This document shows, piece after piece, positions 10,915 through 21,960 of a stretch of DNA of 64,000 nucleotides (within the stretch, counting starts at the first letter, position 1; every line of letters begins with the position of its first letter). The stretch comes from Paraspadella gotoi (taxonomy: Eukaryota; Chaetognatha). The notes under the pieces are model-generated. The model had not been told where the DNA came from. It did not search any database and saw nothing but the letters and a program-made list of their open reading frames with translations. The position numbers and the translations under genes were made by a program. The stretch spans positions 1-64,000 of the forward strand of contig JBJCIZ010000358.1 of assembly GCA_051294375.1 (NCBI GenBank), given 5' to 3'.

Positions 10915-12020
10915 CTTTTTTCTTTACTCGATAAACTGGAGGGAGTGGATATCTCTCAAACTTGGAGTTGGAATCAGCTCAGCTATGAAATTGGTACAAC
11001 CAATATAAAAATTATCCATTCATTTATCTTGCCCTGACTTTGGACAGGCTTTGGTGGTTTAAGGCCTCCATCACTCTTACAAGATAATGACATAGCAGGT
11101 CCCTGCAAGCTTTCAATCAAGACTCTCTCACAGTCTCGTTTATTCACTCCCAGAGTACCTGGCTCCTATCATATGAAGTGGTTATATCAATATTTCAATA
11201 TTCTATGAGTAATGTAGATGTCAGGAAGGTGAGCTTGTGTCCCCATTGGAGGGATTTTTAAAAAATTCAAAAAAAATTGCGCTCAGCACCCTAAAAATTT
11301 TTTTACAATATTTGCTCTAGCGCAGTTATTATATGAAGCTTGCCCTATCATTTTTTGCTCATAAATACTCCGAGACGAGACCTACATAATGATGTTATAA
11401 AATTTTTAAATTAATTTTATTTTTTTGGTTTTAATAATTAATTTAGTCAAAATAATAATCAAAAGTATTCTGAAAATATCCAAAGTAATTGATTCCTTTT
11501 TTTATACAAAATGATACATTGAACAAGAGCAGTTTTAATAAATAACAAATAAAATTTAAAAAAATATTTTAAATACCAAAAATATTTTCCAATATTTATA
11601 AAAATATATTATAGTCTTAAAACTATTAAAATATTTAAAATATTTAAAAACTATAAAGGGTTTGAAAGCGGACATCATGCTGATTCCAAATCTATTTTTG
11701 TTTTTAAAATTTGATTTCTTGTTCTTGTTTTACAGACTCATACATTTGTAAAAATTTAAGAAAATCATCCCTTTTCAAAACCTTATAAAAAAATGATATG
11801 GGTCCATGTATTGGAAAAAAAATTTAAAATTAACTTTGAAAATGTAATATCTACTTGCTATCAAAATTTTAAATTAGAAGAATAAGATTTGCCAAAGATA
11901 TCAAGGGAAGAAGTGTCATTGCAATTGAAGCGTTCTCTCATGGCCGATAGCAGCTGAGGCAGAGGTTCTTCGAAGACTAGGATTTAGTAAGGACTTAAAT
12001 TTTTTTGCAATATGAGGACA
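10915..12020 (+). repeat. Tandem duplicate, second copy
   Basis: Second copy of the 9600-10580 block, with an extra segment of about 235 bp. Both copies share the end GCAGAGGTT...AAATTTTTTTGCAATAT before diverging. Confidence 0.8.
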
Positions 12021-12479
12021 ACCTCACCCAGCCGATTTGACTACCCTATCAAAAATGCTAAAAAATTGACTTTTTGATAAATATCTTTTAGAGCTTTATT
12101 ACTACAGGGACGAAACCCAATATATCTTGTAGTAGGGGTAGTCCCACTCAATGGAATGCACTTTTCTTAAAATCTTAAAAGCATAAGGATCGTCGCAATT
12201 GCATAGAGAGAGAGAGAGAGAGAAATCCTTTTCGGACAAATCACGAAGAGAGCGCGTTCAAACTATTTTGGGCAGTTAGGGATTTTTACATTTTTCCTCA
12301 AATTAATCTTTAGTTTCAAAAACTCGTGACGTCGAATCGTCTTACGGCGCCTCAAGAACGGTAGTGAAGGTTTCAGTAACTAGACAACTCAAATAAACAA
12401 ATATTGACGACGCCGTAAGCAGCGCTAGTACGACTGAGCAGTGCAATACAGCTATTCAGTAAACGTACGACTATTCTCC
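12021..12479. other. Spacer with a family A GA-tract fragment
   Basis: AAAGCATAAGGATCGTCGCAATTGCAT followed by a GA tract (about 12178-12222) matches the sub-terminal part of family A. The rest, to the inverted LTR-like repeat, is unrecognised. Confidence 0.4.
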
Positions 12480-12870
12480 CCCCAAGGGCTTCCCTCACGC
12501 TTAAATTAACGGAGGAGGCAGGTCTTGAAAAACGTAGACGTCACACCGAAATAAAAATTAAAAGTTGGAATATCACGAAAAAAGTTTTGAAAGCAAATTT
12601 TGGAGAAAAGTAAATTCTTCACAAAAGGAGCACATCGTCGGGGTTCAAACAAAGGCGACCAAAATCAATCCGAATCAAACGAAAACGAGAGTAAAGGTTA
12701 TCAATAGGCTAAGTTGATTACACGTCGCAGCTAAGTCAAGGGGGTCACGCATCCACAGGAGTTGATCTTAGCACTCTTCCATCTACTTGTACCACAATGA
12801 AGTAAGACAGGCTCTGACGGCAGAATACAAACGAAGGACCGTTTGGATTGAAAAAGGATGTAAGGACTTG
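12480..12870 (-). repeat. LTR-like repeat, left copy, inverted
   Basis: Read on the - strand, it aligns over its length with 20525-20925 on the + strand. Shared landmarks in the same order include ATTCTGC, AGAGCCTGT, GATCAACT, GACTTAGC, TTCGTTTGATTC, CCTTTGTTTGAACCC, ACTTTTCTCCAAAAT, GATATTCCAACTTT and CCTGCCTCCTCCGTTAATTT. Divergence is substantial, with many substitutions and indels. Confidence 0.75.
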
Positions 12871-13904
12871 CCTAGACTATTAGGGGGATATTTGGGGGTG
12901 CGCCACAAAAATGCCGCAAGAGGCGGACTTACGGCCCATGTGCGGAGTTCCGTCCACGTTGAGGATAGACAGGCATAGCACGTTTTCTACCTCCGACTTC
13001 AAAAGACGGCAGATGATATGAGCCCAAACAGTAGAACTCAAGCTCTTCCGGTGGTCGATGGCAAGTGGAGAAAGCACAATAGCCAAGCGTCGCAGGTTAC
13101 GCCAGGCATAGGCATAGCCGAAACGGAGCTACCAAAGGTAATGGACTGTTCGTGAATGGATCAACAGGGACCAGATGATCGAAGCGCTCAACTTTTTAAG
13201 AATCAGCTAAAAGCACTCCAGATTTGTCGCTAGAGCATCTGCAAGATGAAAAATATGAAAAGAAACCGTTGTCTCCACAGACTGTTTCAAAACCCTAAAG
13301 AGAATGGGCCGATTAAACTTGAACAGAACTGCTGATGGAATTTTATGGTGGTACCTCCTCGGAAGATGCCTCAGAATCACCTGACAGACTTAAGGGTGAC
13401 GAAGCATCCGCACCAAAACAAGGTGATGGACGAGGGGGATATTCCCGGGGATTTTCTGACCACAAAGTGAAACTGGACGATGCACCAGTGATGAGCGGGG
13501 CATCGCCCAGAGGAATCAAACTCAAGAAATAAAATCGGATTCAATGACTCAAGTAAAATCAGCAAGGAAGAGAATGGAACTCTCTCATTAGGCTGAAGAC
13601 GAAATTGGCACCAGCCAATACCAGATGGGCTTCCTTTCCGCGCGGGAATTTTACCCTAACCTCCGATCCGATAGGGAACGTATAATAAGGGCACTAAGTT
13701 TTGTATGATCCTCTGCCTGGAATTTTGACACCGGTCTTTGTATTGGTCTATATTCTGAAATAAAATTCCACTTTGGTTTCCACTATTTGAAGATCCCTGG
13801 TCTTCTACTTAAATTGTGGTGACAGGAGTGGATTTCGAAACTCACCACGTCTCCACCAAGAAGAGCCAAGCCTTGACACCACCGAACCACGCCGCTTTTT
13901 AAAG

Positions 13905-15220
13905 AAGATGGGACAGAACCCATCCCCTCCAACCGTCCCCCCAGCCAAAAGCGGGATGGAGAAAAGGGAACCGTTGACGCCAACCACAAAAGCGCCACGA
14001 GTTGCCAAGCGGTTAGCAGTAACGCAAGCGGATCCTTGAGTTCCAACCTTCGAACTCAGTGGATACCTGCAACCAACACTGGCCAAACAGGCGAGAAGAA
14101 CCACGCCGAATCACGCTCGAAGTACTGAAGGTTATCAAACGACGTCAACCTGCAGAACAGGACAGGAGAGTAGCCGTCCTTAGAGGCCGCTTCAAGGACT
14201 GCGAGGCCAACTCGGGTCAAAAATCGACGACCTTCCGCGGGATGATGCAACAAATGTAAGACCCACGTCAGCGGGATGAAAACAACCAAGCCAGCGTCGA
14301 TGCAAAGAGGACTCATTGAGCCTCTCCCAAAAGCTCCCCCTCCGCCCTCCAGCTGTATATTTTCCTGACCTCCGTGGAACCTGGTCGTCGGATCAGTCGC
14401 AAAGGGACACCTCCTAGACAACCGCGGACAAAATCAGGCCAAATACACGGGACGAGACGCCCTCGGAAAGCGGGAGAAGTGACCCGCCCTCCTATACCTC
14501 TGCCGAGCAGCCGATTAGCTCGAAAAGAGGAGAATCTCGATTAGGTCGCAGGCAGATTTCTTATGCAGCTTTCTACGAAGCTTTCAAGGGATTCGCCATC
14601 CCGGACAAGGTGGATCAGCAGCTGCGCGCCTTACTTAGCCAGGGACAAAAATCGCGAGCCGTTTCATCGAGCCCATCAAACCAATCATGTGGCTGGGACT
14701 CGAGCTTCTGCGAAGGCTCCTCGTAAGCATAAGCCGAGGCCCTCGCAGAGGCGAAGATCGAAGTGGATCCGCATGTAACACGCCAAGTACGGGCTGGGCA
14801 TTAGTTTAAGGGTGCCAATGAAAAACTTAGGCCGTCAGGGAGAAAGACAAAGCTCGATCCCTGACTATGTCGCCCAATATGTTGGTTGAAGCGCTCGAAC
14901 CTTACGTCCCCGCGGATTAACCTCCGGAGACTTTGGAATGGACAACGGCTCTTTGGAAAAAGGCGAAACACGCATCCTGGAAAAGCCATAGAATTACAAA
15001 GCTTAAGGGGCTACCTTAGAAGAGCGACTGACAGCAATATCAGGAAAGTGGTTCAAAACCGTGTTCAGACGAAGACAGAAGCTCGTCAACGCCTTGTTCA
15101 AAAAGGCCAAAACGGACAAAAGGGGGGACCCACATTGCCAGGCGCAACATCAATTTTACCAGGGATCCATGTTGCAGGAGATGAACACAATGAGGTGAAA
15201 TGATGAAGGATCTGAAGAGG
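13905..15220 (+). pseudogene. Gag-like relic of the Ty3-type element
   Basis: A possible start at 13908 (MGQNPSPPTVPPAKSGMEKR) leads to a proline-rich stretch that meets a stop after about 43 codons. Around 14556-14660 a segment AAFYEAFKGFAIPDKVDQQL resembles the start of a Ty3-type capsid, where a 'F..F..P..V..Q' helix is usual. From about 14880 another frame reads LVEALEPYVPAD, again capsid-like. The pieces sit in different frames and are separated by stops. No CCHC knuckle was recognised. The order fits gag upstream of pol, but the family match is by eye. Confidence 0.4.
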
Positions 15221-16399
15221 GAGCTGGGAAAAACCGACGCCAGCCAAATCCCGTGAGGACCGCTACGAGCGCCGGGAGCACGCAGCCCGAATAGGACCCA
15301 AGACAGGAAACCCTACAAAAACCTGGATTGGAAAAATCTTATTGGCGGACGAAAAAAAGGGTAGAAAAAGGTCCAAAACTTTGGCAAGAGGGAGAGGATA
15401 TTGTAGACCTAACTCGTTTTGAAAATTGAAAATGATTGCTGCTTCTGATTTCGATGAAAATAAAGGACGATTCTCTATTACAACCCGGTGTGGTGATTAA
15501 AAAGTAGGAAATAAAGAACAAAGAAGGTTGACCAACAGTAAGAAATTTCTACAAAGCCTAGGGGAAAAGTCATGGCATCGACCACACGACCCGTCGAAGG
15601 GACCCTTAGAAGAGAAAGTAAAAATCTCGCTCAAACGGCAACATGCTAAGAGAAAATCAACAGCATCACGGATGCCACAGTTATTCAAACCTCTCGATGC
15701 CAGCGAGATTGCCCTCGCCCAAACAAATATCTCCACAAATGGGGTGGAAGGACTGGAGCCTGTACAGACATGGGCAGGCCAAAGAGCCCATAATATCAAG
15801 GTCGAAAACCTGCGCCAAGCTTAATGAGAGGGCGAAGCGAAAAGGATAATGCTTCCTTCTTCTCTCCTACTCCTTCCTCCTCCTCCTTCTCCCGGCCAAG
15901 GAAAAATCAACCCAACGCAAACGCCGATAGCGACGCCAGCAACGCCCTCCCCAACGACTTACCCTCACCCACAACAAGGAGAAAAAAAAGGAACAGACTC
16001 AAATCCAACAATAACGTGGAGAAAGGCTGGGGCTAAGGAAACTCGGACCAACAGGCCAGGCAGGAAACAACCCAAACCTACCAGATTAGTCGCTTGGATG
16101 TCAAAAGTGGAGAATCTCTCCATCAAGCGGACCATTAGGAAAGTCGAACTCGAGTGCCATTTGCCGGGAAAGACTTCCCGTCCTCCAAAAGGGAAAGTGG
16201 AAAAATCAACAACAGACGAAAGAGACCATTGCCGGGGCTACCAGAAAAAAGATTGATAATTCCGATACAGGGACTGTAGGCAGAAACTAGAGAACACACG
16301 GATTATCAACCGCCTCACTGCAAAAATAGCTACATCCCAGCGGTGTATAAGCAGGAGCACCTGCCAGCTGCTTATACGATTACAGGTGCATCATTAACA

Positions 16400-16640
16400 C
16401 TGCTTACACGAATGTTCGTAGGAAAAAATGGGCCCTATCTAAACACCACTTATCCATGGAACACCACTCGCTTATCCACGCCACTGGCCACGACACGTTT
16501 AAGCTGAAGAGAATTAAACTCAGGGTGATGTTCCAAAAATGGGTCCTCCGCACGCATCTTTCTATGTCTCCCGACGAAAACGACAGAAGGACATAATCAT
16601 CGGAACGGCCATCACCATCCAGGCCTCCAGGACCAGCTAA
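16400..16640 (+). pseudogene. Possible protease region of the Ty3-type element
   Basis: Frames here give LIHATGHDTFKLKRIKLRV and, further on, DIIIGTAI. Retroviral-type proteases have an active-site DTG/DSG near the start and a hydrophobic IIIG-like motif near the end. The second is plausible; I could not read a clear D[ST]G. Position between gag and RT is right. Weak. Confidence 0.28.
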
Positions 16641-16839
16641 ATGGGTAGTACAACCCTCAATCAGAGGAGGAAACTGCAAATTGCCACCATGGACTGGCAA
16701 ACCCATTCACGGCACCTTGTTGGAGGACCAAACATGAGGCCCTCAAAGCGGGCCAGGATGGCTCGCTCGAGGAAACGTCGATTGAGCACACCATCTACCC
16801 ATAACTCAGAGAGAGCAAGATGGAAAAAACTGGCTTAAC

Positions 16840-17429
16840 CTCAAGACCAAAGCTTACTGGAAAACCCTAACCGAACAAGATGGGATTGTCGAAGCGGAAG
16901 GACAGGAAAAGAGGGCCTACATCGCAGATTGGGCGACCAGTCCAAAAGAGGGAGTAAGAATGGACGCTGAAAAACCCGGGATTATTGGGAACAAGCCACG
17001 AACCCCTTAATAACAAACGAAAGCCAAGGTCGACCTGCATCTGAAATAATACGTCACGGCGAAGCCCGGTACAAAAGCCGGACCTATCAGGCTAAAAACC
17101 CCTAGTTAAGGAAAGTACGAAGGATCATATCCCGGCCACTACGATCGTCCATCATAAGGCCGAGCCGCAGAAGAATTAAAAGCGGTGGAGGAAGCACGCC
17201 CGAAAATAGAGGAAAGCAAAAAACCACCGACGGGAACGTGGCAAGGAAGCATTCCTGAAACCATTCAAGGACGTCGGCACCCAAAGCCTTAAGGGACAAA
17301 GCACAAACTGGTCTGGAGATTTTCTGGGAGTTTCGCAGCACGTCTTTGGAGAATCAATAAACGATTGCAAGGAGGGCTTCCTCAACTACAGGGTCGACCT
17401 CGGTTATACAACGAGGACCTCCCGAGCGA
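16840..17429 (+). pseudogene. Protease-RT linker of the Ty3-type element
   Basis: Pieces such as AEELKAVEEARPKIEESKK are charged and open but not diagnostic. No intact ORF. Included as part of pol only because of its position between the protease-like and RT segments. Confidence 0.3.
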
Positions 17430-18225
17430 GATTCGCCAATAGGCCGGTTAAAGAAAGCGGCCCTCAAACGGTACCTGGAAGTTTACGAGAAAGCAGGGCA
17501 TTGGTATCTAGAACAAAGGAATGAAGCCTACTCGAAACGAGCCTTTCTCATAAAAAACCCGGACACGTGGCTGAGGGACAGACCAAAATGAACGACGAAA
17601 ACTTTGCGAAACCGTATGGTGGCCGCGAGGATGCGGAAGTGCAGTACCAATCGAGCGCCGGCGACGCCCGTGAGTGGCGATAATATGCGACCTCTCTTCC
17701 GTTAAATAATAACATCATCCACATATGCAACAGAACCACAAACGATAGCCCAATACTTGAACAATACAAACACGCACGAACTCGCAGTGCTCAGTTGGAT
17801 ATCCTTTGGGGGCCTTTGCTTCCAATCAGGTCAATCTAACGGACCGCTGCAGCCGGTTAACAAACCTCGCCGGAGCGGGTCATAACTGGTGGATGAATAA
17901 GCTGCCACAATGGTGGGGTCAACAGCGTCAAGCGTCTCCAAGCTATTACTGGATGAGATCTTCCAAGACTTAGGCACAGACGTTCAAAAGTTTCTCGTTC
18001 TACGTGGACGACCTCAATCTAACAGCAAGTCGAGAGGACCATGTCCCACAGACGCCGCGATTCTCGTTGCAAAGATGCAGAGACAAGAACGTGGTTCTCA
18101 CAGATGGACAAAAGAGCTTCCTCTGCGGAAAAGGAGGATATCAAGATCCTGGGCTCCAGTATCTCAAAGAGCAAGTTAATGCCACAAAAGAGAAAACCGA
18201 CGCGGTCGAGTCAAACTGAAATCCG
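17430..18225 (+). pseudogene. Reverse transcriptase relic (Ty3/gypsy type)
   Basis: RT copies element RNA to DNA. At 17450-17580 the frame reads GHWYLEQRNEAYSKRAFLIK and then NPDTWLRDRP, corresponding to the conserved '...PAFLIKK.DG.WR' block. At 17895-18015 the pieces NKLP, TASSV, DEIFQDLGTDV and FSFYVDDLNL follow in order, as in '..LP.GL..A...F...M..IF.DL....YVDD'. The catalytic YVDD is at 18001-18012. Then come RCRDKNVVLTDGQKSFL and, after a frame change, LGSSISKSKLMPQ, matching 'FLGH.IS..G..P'. At least three frame changes lie in this span. Confidence 0.75.
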
Positions 18226-18840
18226 CTGAAAACGCAGAAGGAGCTTCAGAGCGATTGCTGGCATCCATTGAATTACTACAGATGCTTCACCCACCGATCT
18301 CATAATCGCCCAACCTTCTCGCACGCCCTCACCCTGCTTGACAAAAAAAATTCAACGCTAACGGATAAACACACAAAAATTGCTGCTCAGTCCCTTTATA
18401 GAGGAAATAAGGTCATCGCCTGGCTTAAACTTCCTTAATGACGCAAGAATCAAGCAAGGCTCATACAAAATTATGCTGATGCCAGCACAAGACGGCGATG
18501 TGGATGGGGTTAAGTCACCGCGACTGCAGAGCTCGAATATCCACTGTCTTTTCACTCAAAAGTTCTTTCGCCTGACGAGTAACAGGATGAAGCATATCCA
18601 AGCATCCTGGAGACTCTTCGCATTCAACATGATGGTCCGTAAATTCAAGGGTTACACCTGTGGACGGAGCGTCACTCTAGTCACCGACTCACAGTATTTT
18701 TAAGAGGGTGATGGATCTCCAGCACGATAGCCAACAATTACTGCCCCACCAACGGCTCAGGTGGATTTACCGAAATACACAAGAAGGTCAACCTAAGGGA
18801 GCATCCTCGTCAAGAGCCGAGGATTTAATCCGGGCAGATT
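18226..18840 (+). pseudogene. RT thumb and RNase H relic (Ty3/gypsy type)
   Basis: LKTQKELQS then NYYRCF at 18226-18290 match the family's 'P.T.KELRSFLGL.NYYRRFI' block, which marks Ty3/gypsy rather than DIRS or BEL. YADAS near 18470 corresponds to RNase H 'TDAS'; KVLSPDE at 18559-18579 to 'SRKLSPAE'; GYTCGRSVTLVTDSQYF at 18651-18701 to '..G..F.LVTDH..L'. SRAEDLI near 18810 sits where '.ADALSR' usually closes the domain. Stops and frame changes occur at 18437 and later. Confidence 0.7.
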
Positions 18841-20130
18841 CTTGACCCCGTTCACGGACCAAGGGCAAGTTCACCGCCCCTGACACACCTTTCTTTCCGG
18901 CAGCTTCGATTATCTCGGGAAAAACGAACCTGCTTTGCCGAAAAATCCGTGTATGACCAACAAAAACCCAGAACATTTGGATCTCATCACGGACACGCCC
19001 CAACTCTGGCGCTATTAGCGCAAACGCTGACAGAAGACAACCAAGGCCTTCAGGAGCGAAATTCTTTGTAGTTCGTGCGACAACGATTTGTCCACACAGA
19101 AAGGCTAATATTCGAGAATATATGGGGAAAACCAAAACCAAAGATCCTGAACACATGGCATCAGGACCATACTCAGCCAAGAACTGATCGCTCGGGCATC
19201 CCGAACTGGAAATGCTCAACGAGATGACTGGATCACCTTGGTCATGATGGATGAGGACTCAACCAAAGAAACAGGTTGCAAAGTTCGAAAGAATTTACGG
19301 ATCTCCTACAGACAATCGGGTATTAAAAATCTTTAGAACAATCACGGGTGCAAGTCAGCGCTTATCAGAGATGAACGACAAGAAAGATCATTGGCGACCA
19401 ATGCATCACTGAAACCATCGCAAACCATCCAAAAGTCGACAAACTAAGCAGCCAGAACGCAGAGGACGGCCAAAGGCACAAAAAGATGATACTCGACACG
19501 TGACACCCTCCCACAGGGACTTCATAAACCTGCAGGTGGGCTCAGCCAATGAAGAGCCGCCGCCGGACATCAACCCGGCGGAACAGTCCCAGACAGTGAG
19601 GCACAGACACCAAATTGGCCTGGGCCCATCAGAGCTGATGGTCGATAGCGCCCTCGAAGCGGACGGCGATTGCCACAGAAAGGAAAATTGCAAATAAATC
19701 AGAGGGAAGCCCGAGGAAAAACAAACCGGACCTCATCCCGATCGCTCTGAGATAAAAGCAGAGTGGCATAGATGAGGAAGATCATTCAGAATTAGTCGTC
19801 AAAGCTCACAGAGAGCACCGCGAAAAAGCGACGGCAAAAAACTGAATATGAAAAGATTGCCAAAAAGAAAAAAACTTTAACCGGAGAATACTGTCTAAAC
19901 GCCTCGATGATTTTGACATCACCGATAAACGGACATGTCTAATCATAAAGGCTTCAAAGCGCGACATCCCCACGAAGCGAAACACGTCTACAAACAAAGG
20001 CAGAAGAAGTTAAAACAAAACGGATTCCATGAACGCGTTGGACACCCGGCCGAGACCGCAACAAGCATTTCATCACGCCCAGTATATCTCTGCCCCGGGA
20101 CTCACTGCATCCGCTGCTAAATGCCTTAAA
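18841..20130 (+). pseudogene. Expected integrase region, not confirmed
   Basis: Position after RNase H predicts integrase. I could not read a convincing HHCC zinc module or a D,D-35-E core. A piece EFTDLLQTIGI near 19290 is integrase-like in shape only. Open frames are short. Confidence 0.25.
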
Positions 20131-20159
20131 ATTGCGATAATGCGCAAAAAAGCGACAGA

Positions 20160-20485
20160 TGCTCAGACGTCACAACGGAAACACCATCAAGCCCAAACCT
20201 CGCCATCCCCCTGGGAATCGCTTAGCATCGGAGTAATGCATCTTCCCCCAGTCGCTGTCACATTACCATCATGGAGCCTCGGATAAGCAATCGCATACAC
20301 TGGGCTATCTTCCTCTCTTTTCTCGGTTTTAGAAGATTAGCCCAGGTGTATGCGGATGCATTATCCAGGCACCAGAATGTAATTTGCCACGGACTGGGGA
20401 AGATGGCATTAACACCGATGCTAAGCATTCCCTGGCCAAGCCGAGGTTGGCCTTGATGTGTTCGTTGACCGTTGAGGGTGGCCGC
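20160..20485. repeat. Large imperfect palindrome at the 3' end of the Ty3-type region
   Basis: Left arm about 20160-20312 and right arm about 20332-20485 around a loop of about 20 bp. Arm landmarks: GCATACACTGGGCTA pairs with TAGCCCAGGTGTATGC; CTTAGCATCGG pairs with CCGATGCTAAG; GGATAAGCAATCG pairs with its counterpart at 20353-20366. The right arm read on + contains VYADALSRHQN, reminiscent of the 'VADALSR' segment that follows RNase H in Ty3 elements, so it may be a piece of a second element joined head to head. Confidence 0.65.
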
Positions 20486-20524
20486 TGGGGGGTAGGGGAC
20501 CCGAGTGAGTTGATAGTATTTGAA

Positions 20525-20925
20525 GTCCGTTTACATAATGTACTTTCAAAGTCACGTTTATTCTGCGGTCAAGAGCCTGTTCTTACTCTTGTGTGTAAAG
20601 GATGGAGATGCTAGATCAACTTCCTGGTGATCTGACCCCCTGACTTAGCCACGTTGAATCACTTAGTCCTATGATAACCACTCTCGTCTTCGTTTGATTC
20701 ATGGATTGAGGTTTCGACCTTTGTTTGAACCCGACTGAGGTGCTATGCTGAAGAACTTTAACTTTTCTCCAAAATGCTTCAAAAACTTTTCTGGATATTC
20801 CAACTTTAAGTTTCTTCGTTGCCGTTTCTGTTGGTTCCCTGTGTACTTACATTGTGAGTCTACGCTTTTTTCAACCCTGCCTCCTCCGTTAATTTTACGT
20901 TTAAGGGAACCCTCCCCCTCAACTG
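20525..20925 (+). repeat. LTR-like repeat, right copy
   Basis: Follows the pol relic and the palindrome; aligns in reverse complement with 12480-12870. Ends in CCTCCTCCGTTAATTTTACG and a C-rich tail. The TG...CA termini and a polypurine tract could not be fixed with confidence, although the GGGGGGTAGGGGA stretch at about 20488-20500 would serve as a polypurine tract. Confidence 0.7.
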
Positions 20926-21369
20926 GCCAATAAAACCCCCCCCCCTCCCTTCAATCCTCTTTTTTATCTATTCTTGGAAAAGCCTGATCTTATTTACAAA
21001 TGCGTTCCCAAATGGACCGTCTGCTCCCACTATTTTGATAGAACCCAAATTCTAATCCAATCATGATTGAAAAGAGTGGATCAATCTGTTTAGAATTGCT
21101 GGTGTCTTGCAATAACCACTCCAACAACCGGAAAAACCATCTCAGTTTTAATAACCTTCTGCGTCTTAAAGGATCGGCCAGCCAGACATAATATACAAGC
21201 AAAAGTATAAAGGAAATATCCTGAGCCTAAAAATTAAGTTATGGCTGTTTGATTGATCCTCAGGTACAGTACACTTTGCAAAGAAGAAAAGATCATAAAA
21301 TGGGATGGTGAAGAATTATTCCCTATGCTCTAGCTTGTCCCGTGTCTGTCCATTACCTTGTTGAATAAA
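20926..21369. other. No gene recognised
   Basis: C-rich at the left edge, then mixed AT-rich DNA. No supported feature. Confidence 0.4.
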
Positions 21370-21960
21370 CATGATGAAAATTTCAAATGAAGAACGAAAA
21401 AGCCGATATTTTTCTTACTTTCGGCTGCTTTGGAAAAGCCTTTACCGCAACGCGATTGATCTTGTTGGACTGAAGCGCGAACGAAGGCATGGCGAAACAA
21501 GTTGCCGCAATTTCCACATGACTCAAGTAGAAAGATTGATTTTGACAAAAAATGGCAAAAAGGATTCAAAATCGGTGGCTTTCATGGCGCTGCGATGGAG
21601 CGATGATTCGTATACGGATGCTTAGAGAATGCCGTTAGTGAGTTAACTGTTCAGTTTTGAAAATTTTACTCCGAATTTCAAGGCATGAACGTGATTGGTA
21701 TAGTTACTGTAATGACCAGCGTTATGATAGTCCTTACCGTTCTCATGATAGGCGCAGTTTCGGCGATAGAGGTAATTACCGAGACGATTCCAAGAAGAGA
21801 TGATCGCTACCGAATCATCCAGCACGGATGATGAGGAGAGTGATTTTAGTGGGGCAGTTAGAGGTCCTTCCTGCTAATCGCGAACAAGCGTATGATCGCA
21901 TAAAGGCTGCAATAGCTCGTCTTTCATCGGCGGAGATCTGACAATCCCCAAAACTAAATG
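21370..21960 (+). pseudogene. Coding-like fragments of unknown, probably retroelement, origin
   Basis: A frame at 21374-21625 (MMKISNEERKSRYFSYFRLL...) has ordinary protein composition. At 21690-21803 one frame is rich in Arg, Asp, Ser and Tyr (RDWYSYCNDQRYDSPYRSHD...) and an overlapping frame from 21687 gives a 38-codon stretch with a strongly hydrophobic segment (VMIVLTVLMIGAV). At about 21866-21940 comes LPANREQAYDRIKAAIARLS, which looks helical. The pieces are in different frames and end in stops. I do not recognise the family; the position next to the Ty3-type element and the decay suggest another retroelement remnant. Confidence 0.3.

Larger units (their letters stand above)
12480..20925 (+). 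mobile_element. Decayed Ty3/gypsy-type retrotransposon region with inverted LTR-like flanks
   Basis: About 8.4 kb, much richer in GC than its surroundings. The + strand carries, in order, gag-like sequence, possible protease, reverse transcriptase, RNase H, and a stretch where integrase is expected. The pol homology jumps frame every few dozen codons, so no intact ORF remains. The two LTR-like ends (12480-12870 and 20525-20925) are inverted relative to each other, which a simple LTR insertion would not produce. It lies entirely within the GGA intron. Confidence 0.75.

Noticed and set aside
12880-13086. 68-codon - strand ORF next to the left LTR-like repeat as a pol fragment
   Set aside because: Non-repetitive composition, but no recognisable domain and no match to the region beside the right repeat.
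12480-20925. DIRS-type element (inverted termini)
   Set aside because: The RT/RNase H motifs and their order match Ty3/gypsy, and no tyrosine recombinase was seen; a rearranged or misjoined LTR element is simpler.
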